Below, piece by piece: positions 1-5,104 of a stretch of 5,104 nucleotides of DNA (positions are counted from its first letter, which is position 1; every line of letters begins with the position of its first letter). The notes beneath the pieces are model-generated. The model was not told the DNA's origin. It saw only the letters and a program-made list of their open reading frames with translations, and did no database searches. The stretch spans positions 1 to 5,104 of the forward strand of contig JASEHB010000214.1 of the NCBI GenBank assembly GCA_030018745.1, in the 5' to 3' direction. The DNA comes from Desulfatibacillaceae bacterium. Its GTDB lineage: Bacteria > Desulfobacterota > Desulfobacteria > Desulfobacterales > Desulfatibacillaceae. Both the position numbers and the translations under genes were made by a program.

Positions 1-38
1 GGAGGCAGGAAAGCTTTGACCTTTTTCCGGATTTGCGT

Positions 39-120
39 AGCCCAACAAAACCAGGCACAAGACGGCAAGGCAAAATAGAAAACGGCCCTTTTGTTGGGCT
101 TTTGCTTGCGATAGCCCAAC
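39..120. repeat. Three-copy AGCCCAAC repeat, two direct and one inverted
   Basis: A perfect 12-bp inverted repeat joins 39-50 (AGCCCAACAAAA) and 89-100 across a 38-nt spacer. A further copy of AGCCCAAC at 113-120 can pair with 93-100 (8 bp, 12-nt loop). The two direct copies share more flank: TTGCG then TAGCCCAAC at 33-46 and, with one inserted A, at 106-120. On the plus strand the 12-bp arm is followed by TTTG, a weak terminator-like tail. The middle copy can pair with either neighbour but not with both. Confidence 0.6.
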
Positions 121-150
121 CTGCAAATCTTTCAGCCAATGATTAAGCAA

Positions 151-180
151 ATCATAAACCAAATACAAAAACAATGCCAG
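151..180 (-). promoter_or_regulatory. Possible promoter reading toward the left edge
   Basis: On the minus strand CTGGCA (180-175) and TATGAT (156-151) are separated by 18 nt, matching a sigma-70 promoter at 4/6 and 5/6 positions. The same site read as a sigma-54 element (164-180) fits the -24 part well (CTGGCA) but has GT where the key -12 GC should be. A 6-bp dyad ATGATT-5-AATCAT (139-155) overlaps the -10 and could be an operator. It would serve a gene beyond the left edge. Low confidence, because short matches in AT-rich DNA are common. Confidence 0.25.
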
Positions 181-279
181 GGTTGGATTGCACCTTTACA
201 TACAAGGCTTCGGGGATGGAAGTTTATGCTTTTTGTGGGGTGAAGCTGCTTCCGGTTTTTTGGCTTCTTTAAAGGCAAT

Positions 280-320
280 CAGGGAGGAAACTCTTTTGCT
301 TTAAAAAAGTTTCCTCCCTG
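280..320 (-). terminator. Strong hairpin after qmoC, probable transcript end
   Basis: The arms 280-297 and 303-320 close a 5-nt loop. Thirteen outer base pairs are perfect (CAGGGAGGAAACT and its complement), followed by one U-G wobble and four A-U pairs. The wobble pair (307/293) forms only in minus-strand RNA; the plus strand would have a C/A mismatch, which fits use by the qmo transcript. It starts 36 nt past the qmoC stop. The downstream sequence (ATTGCCTTTAAAG) is only a weak U tract, so it may act partly as a 3' protective hairpin instead of a classical terminator. Confidence 0.65.
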
Positions 321-356
321 CATCATTTTACTGCGGGTTTTCTGCTGTCAAAGCAA

Positions 357-1601
357 TCAGGCTTTTTCTCTGCCTGCGTATTCTGCGTACATCATTGCAA
401 GGGTGCGATACACAAGGTGCGCCAGCTTGCTGAAGGGCAGGTATGCAAAGAGCATCCACACAGATACCAGATGCGCAAAGTAAACCGCATAGGTTGTGGA
501 TGAGCCTGCCAGACGGGTCATCTGCGCGCCAAGGCCCGTAACTGCAAGGGCGAAGACCAGGCCGATCAAGAACCAGTCCTGATAGCTGCTTGTGGCCACC
601 TTGGGGTTGTTGCCCAGGCGGTCCTTCATCATCACCAGCGACCCCACAAGAAGGGCGATGCCGGAAATGTTGGCAAGCCACTTCACCGGGTTCCACTGGG
701 AATAAGGCCCGTGCCAGGCGCCCTCTACGCCCGTGAAGAGCATGGAGCCATAAAGCGTCACAAAGAATATGTTTGTGACGACAAAAAGGCCGATGAAGCC
801 GAAAAACACCATCATGTGGCTTGTGGACCGGGCCTTGTTTTCACCGCACTCGTTGAACTTGTCGTGCCGCAGGATTTTTACGATGACCGTGGGGAAGGCC
901 TTGAGAACGCCCACCCAGGAAAAATCCGTGACAGTGACCTTGCCTTCACGCAGGCTTGTGGCGTGCATGTCGGCCATGAGGTTTTTCACGCCCAGGGCAA
1001 AAACCACCACCGCAAAAATGGCTGTTGGCACAAAGATTATGTCCACCAGCCATGAGTTGAAGAACGAGCCGTGGGTCATTGCGCCGTGAACAAGCTCCGG
1101 CGAGAAGTTAAGAAGCTTGGTCTGGGAGATGGGTACTTCCGAGCTGAAAACAAGGTTAAGAATGGGGCCGATTATCTTCATCACGATTGGCCCGATTATA
1201 AAGCCCATGAGAAGGAAGATGACCACAGGCAGCGCAATGATGAGAGGAAGCTGCTTGGGGTCGTTTACAGCCTTTGCCAGGATTGACGGCTTTGCGTATT
1301 TTTCGATGGCGTACTTGCGGATTGCGGCCAGCACATCACCGGGCTTGGCCCCGCGCGGGCATCTGGCGGAGCAGTCTCCGCAGTTGTGGCACAGCCACAC
1401 ATCAACATCTGCGGTAAGCCTGTCGGAAAGGCCCCAGGAAGCGGCTATCATTTCCTTGCGCGGAAAGGGCTTGTTGTCCGGGCTGATGGGACAGGCCACC
1501 GAGCAGGTAGCGCACTGGTAGCACTTCTTGAGCGTGTCCCCTCCCCGGGCGTTAAGCTCCTTTATGAACTGAACATCCGGTTCGAGCATATGAGTGCTCA
1601 T
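357..1601 (-). CDS. qmoC: QmoC, HdrC-like ferredoxin fused to a b-type cytochrome membrane domain
   Basis: This membrane anchor of the Qmo complex exchanges electrons with menaquinone and links the pool to QmoA/QmoB and APS reductase. The 414 residues fall into two parts. An HdrC-like N-terminal region carries two 4Fe-4S motifs: C27-x2-C30-x2-C33-x3-C37-P and C71-x2-C74-x2-C77-x3-C81-P. A hydrophobic HdrE/NarI-like domain follows, with about six membrane segments near 118-143, 183-205, 263-287, 307-325, 343-360 and 374-400. Histidines in or beside these segments (H172, H177, H262, H377, H395) are candidate haem b ligands; which ones bind cannot be decided here. The length matches the roughly 42-kDa family. 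The start is supported by AGGAGG at 8 nt. It follows qmoB by 100 nt, a looser spacing than between qmoA and qmoB. It is the last gene before the hairpin at 280-320. Confidence 0.96.
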   Translation of the reverse strand: MSTHMLEPDVQFIKELNARGGDTLKKCYQCATCSVACPISPDNKPFPRKEMIAASWGLSDRLTADVDVWLCHNCGDCSARCPRGAKPGDVLAAIRKYAIEKYAKPSILAKAVNDPKQLPLIIALPVVIFLLMGFIIGPIVMKIIGPILNLVFSSEVPISQTKLLNFSPELVHGAMTHGSFFNSWLVDIIFVPTAIFAVVVFALGVKNLMADMHATSLREGKVTVTDFSWVGVLKAFPTVIVKILRHDKFNECGENKARSTSHMMVFFGFIGLFVVTNIFFVTLYGSMLFTGVEGAWHGPYSQWNPVKWLANISGIALLVGSLVMMKDRLGNNPKVATSSYQDWFLIGLVFALAVTGLGAQMTRLAGSSTTYAVYFAHLVSVWMLFAYLPFSKLAHLVYRTLAMMYAEYAGREKA

Positions 1602-1609
1602 TGTTATTT

Positions 1610-1615
1610 CCTCCT
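1610..1615 (-). promoter_or_regulatory. Ribosome binding site of qmoC
   Basis: A perfect AGGAGG lies 8 nt before the ATG at 1601. It favours this start over the second in-frame ATG (codon 5), which would be 20 nt away. Confidence 0.88.
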
Positions 1616-1621
1616 GCTTGG

Positions 1622-1667
1622 GCGGGATACGGCGCAGTCCCTTTTAAGAAAGCTGCGCCGAACCCGC
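1622..1667 (-). other. Large hairpin upstream of qmoC
   Basis: Perfect 8-bp arms CGGCGCAG (1660-1653) and CTGCGCCG (1637-1630) are extended outward by GCGGG/CCCGC (1667-1663 with 1626-1622) across a small internal loop. They are extended inward by CTTT/AAAG (1652-1649 with 1644-1641) around a 4-nt loop. About 17 bp can therefore form. It sits 6 nt before the qmoC Shine-Dalgarno and has no U run after it. A processing or translation-tuning role for qmoC is plausible but unproven. Confidence 0.6.
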
Positions 1668-1674
1668 AATTTGT

Positions 1675-1700
1675 CTTGACCGCCAAAAAGCAAGGTCAAG
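1675..1700 (-). other. Hairpin directly after the qmoB stop codon
   Basis: A perfect 7-bp inverted repeat, CTTGACC (1700-1694 on the minus strand) and GGTCAAG (1681-1675), encloses a 12-nt loop and begins one nucleotide after the qmoB stop. No U tract follows, so it does not look like an intrinsic terminator. It may be an mRNA stability or processing element inside the operon; that role is inferred from position only. Confidence 0.5.
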
Positions 1701-1701
1701 G

Positions 1702-4026
1702 TTAGAATCCCTTGAATGGGTTGGGGCCCATTGCCTCGACTTCTTCAACAAAGGTGTTGATAAGCTCCGGCACCTTGTAGAATTCGTCAATGGCAATTTC
1801 CTTCTGGGCAACCCTTTCAGGCTCCAAAGCCAGGCTGGCAAGGGCCTCGCCGATCTTCTTCATGCGGATGCTGGCAAGCTCGCTGCCCTTTACAAAGTGG
1901 CACTGGTAATCATCACCGTGCTTGCAGCCAAGAAGAAGAGCGCCGTCCATGCCCTGGGAAAGGGCGTCCTTTATCCAGATGACATTCACAGAGCCAAGGC
2001 AGCGCACAGGCACAAAGCGCACCTGATGGTTGTACTTGAGCCTGTTCATGCCTGCCATGTCCAGTGCGGGCATTGCGTCATTTTCGCAGCACAGAACAAG
2101 GATTCGCAGCGGCGGCTCATCATAGTCGTCCTCGCTGGGAACGCCTATGCACTTTACCTGGGAGCCGATGGAATCGATGCTGTAATCTGCAAAGCCGATG
2201 ATGCGCTCCGGGCAGGCGCCCATGCAGGTACCGCAGCGGCGGCACCTTGTGGGGTTGGGCTTGGGCGTGCCTTTTGCGTCATCGTCAATGGCGCCGAAGG
2301 GGCATTCCTGGGTGCAGCGTTTGCACTGGGTGCAGCGCTGGAAGAAGAAGTCCGGGAATGTCATGTCCCCGTAGCGGGGATGCACACTCACGCCGCGGTT
2401 GACAGACTCAAGGCACTGGATGGCCTTGAGGGCTGCGCCCGAAGCGTCCTCAATGCTGTCAGCCATTGTGAGGGCGCGGCGGATGCCGCCTGCCGCATAG
2501 ATGCCGGTGCGCTGGGTCTCATACGGGAAGCAGATGAAGTTGCTGTCGCAATACTGGTCGAAAATATTGTTGTCCCGAAAGCCAGGCCCCTGGCGGTAGG
2601 CCAGGTTGACCACCGGGTCATCGGCAGTTACAGGAACCATGCCGCAGGCCAGAACCACAAGGTCAGCATCAATGGCCACATCGCCGCCCAAAAGGGTGTC
2701 TTTGATCGAAACCCTTGTGGCTGCGCCTTTTTTGGCCACTTCGCTGATTTCGCCCTTGGTGAGGAAGACCTGGGGGTCCTGCTGCACTGCCTCATAGAAT
2801 TTTTCCGCAAGGCCGGGCGTGCGCATGTGCTGGTAGATGATATAGGCCTGGCCGTCATCATAATCCTGGGTCACATACTTGGCCTGCTTCAAGGCCACAA
2901 GGCTTGTGACCGATGAGGCATAGGGGAAGTCTTTGTCGTTGCCCGGAGGGCTTTGCACAAAGACAACCTTTTTGGCCGGCTTGCCGTCAGAGGGCCTTAC
3001 CAGCTTGCCTGCTGCGGCCATTTCCTCAAAAACCGCATTGGTGATAACATCAGCGTTCTCGCCAAAGCCAAGCTCTGCAAACTCGCCCTCGGCGGGCTTG
3101 TAGGGCCGCCACCCTGCTGCCAGGATGACTGCGCCGAACTTCTCGCCATTTGGGTCTATTGTGAGTATGTCTTTTCTGCCTTCATTGTATTTAAGGTAGG
3201 CCGCGTGCTGGGCTTCTGCATCAAGCTCCTTGCCGGAGGCATCCACCTTCATTTCTTCGGGCAGGGGGAAGGGCACATCAAACTCAATCTTTTCGCCGGG
3301 CTTTTTGAAGGTCACAATAAACTCGCCGGGCTGGCCTGCAATGCGTGCCACCACAGTGCCGGTTTTTACGGCGATTTTGCTGTTGGCCTCAACCTTGGCA
3401 ATCAGATCGCCTGCAATGGGTTTCTGCAACTGCCCATAGGGGTATTCCATGGGAATCTGGTTGCGAACCTTGGCTGCCCAGCCGCCCAAAGCGAACTGCT
3501 TTTCTGCAATGACCACCTCGTAGCCCATTGCAGCAGCATCCAAAGCTGCGCTCATGCCGGTAACGCCGCCGCCGATGACAAGAATTCTGCGGCTGAAGGT
3601 TTCCGGCTTGTAGGGTTGCGGCAGGCTTATTTTCTGGCACTTTACCATGCCCATGCGCAGGTAATCTTCGGCCATGAGCTGCACATGGGGAACAGGGCTG
3701 TCGCTGCCGTCTTCAAGCTTGTCGCCTTCCGGGTGCACCCAGGCCACCTGCTCGCGCAGGTTCACCCTTTCGGTTATGCAGCCGTCAAAGCGGAAGGTTG
3801 TTGAAAAAACGCGGCGGGAGCAGGCCCCGATGACTATTGTGTTGACGCCGTTGTCGGCGATGTCCTTTTTTATGAGGCCGACACCCTCCTCGCTGCAAAG
3901 GGCCGGATGCGTATGGCAGTTGGAAAAGCCCCCGCTCTTGGGAACTTCACTGATAAGCTTTTCCACATTGATGGCCTTGCCTATGCCGCAGCCGGTGCAG
4001 ATGTAAAATCCGAACTTTTTATCCAT
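1702..4026 (-). CDS. qmoB: QmoB, HdrA/MvhD-like flavin and iron-sulfur subunit of the Qmo complex
   Basis: This 774-residue cytoplasmic subunit relays electrons between QmoA/QmoC and APS reductase. Domains in order: an HdrA N-terminal module (about 1-125) with C10, C13, C37, C44 and C69, ending in the HdrA-like LREQVAWVH; an FAD/NAD(P) Rossmann core from 147 with GGGVTG at 152-157 and E175 ending the second strand; further flavin motifs at 303-308 (AAGWRP) and 459-465 (ACGMVPV, with Cys where QmoA has Thr); and a C-terminal flavin helix at 509-536. Two 4Fe-4S ferredoxin motifs follow (C565, C568, C571, C575 and C595, C598, C601, C605). An MvhD-like tail from about 640 has C646, C647, C676, C701 and C709. 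Its length matches the roughly 80-kDa family. The start is set by AGGAGG 6 nt upstream, 10 nt after qmoA. It is paralogous to QmoA but lacks that protein's central cysteine block. Confidence 0.96.
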   Translation of the reverse strand: MDKKFGFYICTGCGIGKAINVEKLISEVPKSGGFSNCHTHPALCSEEGVGLIKKDIADNGVNTIVIGACSRRVFSTTFRFDGCITERVNLREQVAWVHPEGDKLEDGSDSPVPHVQLMAEDYLRMGMVKCQKISLPQPYKPETFSRRILVIGGGVTGMSAALDAAAMGYEVVIAEKQFALGGWAAKVRNQIPMEYPYGQLQKPIAGDLIAKVEANSKIAVKTGTVVARIAGQPGEFIVTFKKPGEKIEFDVPFPLPEEMKVDASGKELDAEAQHAAYLKYNEGRKDILTIDPNGEKFGAVILAAGWRPYKPAEGEFAELGFGENADVITNAVFEEMAAAGKLVRPSDGKPAKKVVFVQSPPGNDKDFPYASSVTSLVALKQAKYVTQDYDDGQAYIIYQHMRTPGLAEKFYEAVQQDPQVFLTKGEISEVAKKGAATRVSIKDTLLGGDVAIDADLVVLACGMVPVTADDPVVNLAYRQGPGFRDNNIFDQYCDSNFICFPYETQRTGIYAAGGIRRALTMADSIEDASGAALKAIQCLESVNRGVSVHPRYGDMTFPDFFFQRCTQCKRCTQECPFGAIDDDAKGTPKPNPTRCRRCGTCMGACPERIIGFADYSIDSIGSQVKCIGVPSEDDYDEPPLRILVLCCENDAMPALDMAGMNRLKYNHQVRFVPVRCLGSVNVIWIKDALSQGMDGALLLGCKHGDDYQCHFVKGSELASIRMKKIGEALASLALEPERVAQKEIAIDEFYKVPELINTFVEEVEAMGPNPFKGF

Positions 4027-4032
4027 GGATTT

Positions 4033-4038
4033 CCTCCT
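4033..4038 (-). promoter_or_regulatory. Ribosome binding site of qmoB, overlapping the qmoA stop
   Basis: A perfect AGGAGG on the minus strand lies 6 nt before the qmoB ATG and shares bases with the qmoA TAG stop (4037-4039). It fixes the qmoB start. The arrangement favours translational coupling of qmoA and qmoB, which is an inference from spacing. Confidence 0.9.
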
Positions 4039-5104
4039 AGCGCAAAGCCAAGGTTTGAATCGCCTTCAGGGCCATGCCGGTCGCGTTCTGATTGGACGAG
4101 ACCACATCGGCCGGCTTGGCGGCGCAACCGGCGGCGAACTGCCCGCCCTTGACAAAGTCGTTGACCAAGAAGCCCTCCGGCGTGATTTTCAAATCCGCTG
4201 CGGGCTTGGCGATAGCCGCTGTGGGCTGCATTCCCGTGGCAAGCACCACCATGTCGAAGGTTTCCCGCAACTTGTTGCCTGCCACCGCATCCTCAACGGT
4301 TACGGTAACATTCTTTGTTGCCGGGTCCTCGTCCACTTGGGCCACCTTGCCTTTGACAAAGCGCACATTTTCGTCCTGCTTTATGGCGTCATAGAAACGC
4401 TCGTAGCGGTAGCCGGGGGCGCGCAGGTCAATGTAAAAGATGGTCACCTTGGCGTCAGGGTACTGGGCGCGCAGGTAGGTGACATGCTTGAGCGAAGCCA
4501 TGCAGCAGATGAAGGAGCAGTATTCCAGGTGGTTTTGATCCCTGGACCCTGCGCACTGCACAAAGGCGATGGTTTTGGGCGCGGCCTTGTCCGAGGGGCG
4601 CAGGATTTTGCCGTCTGTGGGGCCTTTTTTTGAAGCCATGCGCTCCACCATCATGTTGGTCACAACATTGGAGCAGCGGCCAAAGCCCAGGTTGTCTATC
4701 TTTGTTGCATCATAGGGTTCCCAGCCCGTGGCCCAGATGATGGAGCCGACATTAAGCTCCATTGTCTTTTCCGGCATGTCAAAATCCACGGCATTGTAGG
4801 CGCAGGCATCGGCAATGCGCTTGGCGTCATCTGTGCCGACCACCTTTTTGCTGATAACAAAGCGCTGGGGGAAGGCCATGTCGTTGGGAAGATATGCAGC
4901 CTTGCAGGTATCCATGCCGAAGTTGAATTCGTTTGGAATTTCCATTGTGCAGGCCTTGGCGCACTCTCCGCAGCAGGTGCAGTTTTCATTCACAAAGCGG
5001 GGGGCGATTTTTACAGTCGCGCTGTATGCGCCGGGGCCGCCTGTCACCTTGCTCACGCTGGCAAGGGTGAAAACATGGATTCTTGGATTGTCCTTGATGC
5101 GGCG
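4037..5104 (-). CDS. qmoA: QmoA, HdrA-like flavoprotein subunit of the Qmo complex (5' end missing)
   Basis: This cytoplasmic FAD/iron-sulfur subunit belongs to the complex that passes electrons between menaquinone and APS reductase. The GTG at 5056 is not the true start. The frame stays open for 16 more codons to the window edge, and those residues (KDNPRIHVFT and on) align with QmoB residues 211-222. By that alignment roughly 65 N-terminal residues with the Rossmann GxGxxG motif lie outside. Counting from the GTG, a ferredoxin-like motif has C26-x2-C29-x2-C32-x3-C36, with an extra C28. FAD-associated ATG-x2-P motifs lie at 109-114 and 273-278. An HdrA-type cysteine block holds C168, C180, C184 and C185. 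The C-terminal flavin segment begins FAAGC near 307. The family is about 44 kDa, which fits. The stop is TAG, overlapped by the qmoB ribosome binding site. The identity is firm from these motifs plus the adjoining qmoB and qmoC. Confidence 0.95.
   Translation of the reverse strand, partial: RRIKDNPRIHVFTLASVSKVTGGPGAYSATVKIAPRFVNENCTCCGECAKACTMEIPNEFNFGMDTCKAAYLPNDMAFPQRFVISKKVVGTDDAKRIADACAYNAVDFDMPEKTMELNVGSIIWATGWEPYDATKIDNLGFGRCSNVVTNMMVERMASKKGPTDGKILRPSDKAAPKTIAFVQCAGSRDQNHLEYCSFICCMASLKHVTYLRAQYPDAKVTIFYIDLRAPGYRYERFYDAIKQDENVRFVKGKVAQVDEDPATKNVTVTVEDAVAGNKLRETFDMVVLATGMQPTAAIAKPAADLKITPEGFLVNDFVKGGQFAAGCAAKPADVVSSNQNATGMALKAIQTLALR

Larger units (their letters stand above)
1..356. other. 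AT-richer region beyond the qmo operon with no firm gene
   Basis: Base composition is visibly more AT-rich than the qmo genes. Besides the hairpin at 280-320 and the repeats and promoter candidate listed separately, I find no ORF with a convincing start. Two frames are open to the left edge. On the minus strand, 195-1 (65 codons, no ATG or GTG) includes a hydrophobic stretch like a signal peptide. On the plus strand, 3-146 has 47 codons ending in TAA and could be the tail of a convergent gene. Either could be chance at this length. No qmoD-like gene is recognisable after qmoC. Confidence 0.6.

Noticed and set aside
3..146. Plus-strand open frame at the left edge as the 3' end of a convergent gene
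   Set aside because: Forty-seven codons without a stop is not improbable in this DNA, and the translation shows no recognisable motif. Kept only as an alternative explanation for the nearby repeat.
275..361. Nine-base direct repeat GCAATCAGG at 275-283 and 353-361
   Set aside because: Too short and with too little shared flank to argue for an insertion or recombination site; it may be chance.
711..1055. Plus-strand open frames opposite qmoC
   Set aside because: The frame at 711-1055 is in register with qmoC and shows no protein-like features; others in the region are similar shadows of the membrane protein gene.
1587..1589. Second ATG (codon 5) as the qmoC start
   Set aside because: The AGGAGG is 8 nt from the first ATG and 20 nt from this one, so the first is preferred.
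1897..3804. Two long plus-strand open frames (339 and 283 codons) antisense to qmoB, nearly continuous
   Set aside because: They lie in exact codon register with qmoB, so their stops would require TTA, CTA or TCA codons in qmoB, which are rare here. The translations are rich in Ala, His, Cys and Gly with no recognisable domain, and qmoB on the other strand is unmistakable.
4025..4633. Plus-strand open frame of 202 codons opposite qmoA
   Set aside because: It is in register with qmoA and explained by the same lack of TTA, CTA and TCA codons. No motif or ribosome binding site supports it.
5054..5056. GTG as the start codon of qmoA
   Set aside because: Sixteen in-frame codons upstream continue the homology with QmoB, and a start here would remove the FAD-binding domain every family member has. 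The gene is simply cut by the window.
1..5104. CRISPR array, tRNA, rRNA or insertion sequence
   Set aside because: No regularly spaced repeats, cloverleaf, rRNA-like sequence, transposase or terminal inverted repeats were seen on either strand.

Overview
The window carries most of a qmoABC operon, which encodes the quinone-interacting membrane-bound oxidoreductase (Qmo) complex of dissimilatory sulfate reducers. All three genes read right to left on the minus strand. Two flavin/iron-sulfur subunits resemble heterodisulfide reductase subunit HdrA (QmoA, QmoB). The third subunit joins an HdrC-like ferredoxin to a b-type cytochrome membrane domain (QmoC). Together these are diagnostic of a sulfate-reducing or related sulfur-metabolising anaerobe. 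A Desulfovibrio-like member of the Desulfobacterota fits best, but the species cannot be fixed from this window.

Layout from the right edge: qmoA (4037-5104) is cut by the window end and lacks its 5' part, including the FAD-binding GxGxxG region. qmoB (1702-4026) is complete and starts 10 nt after the qmoA stop; its Shine-Dalgarno overlaps that stop codon. A 100-nt gap (1602-1701) containing two perfect inverted repeats separates qmoB from qmoC (357-1601, complete). An 18-bp hairpin at 280-320, 36 nt past the qmoC stop, probably ends or protects the transcript. The remaining left-hand stretch (1-279) is AT-richer. It has no gene I can call firmly, but it does have a three-copy interrupted repeat, a possible minus-strand promoter, and an open frame with a signal-peptide-like segment running off the edge.

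In known sulfate reducers, QmoC exchanges electrons with menaquinone in the membrane. QmoA and QmoB relay them through FAD and iron-sulfur clusters to APS reductase (AprBA), whose genes usually lie just upstream of qmoA and would be off the right edge here. The genes are a known system. The less ordinary signals are the structured qmoB-qmoC spacer, the left-edge repeat/promoter region, and the contrast in cysteine content between QmoA and its paralogue QmoB.
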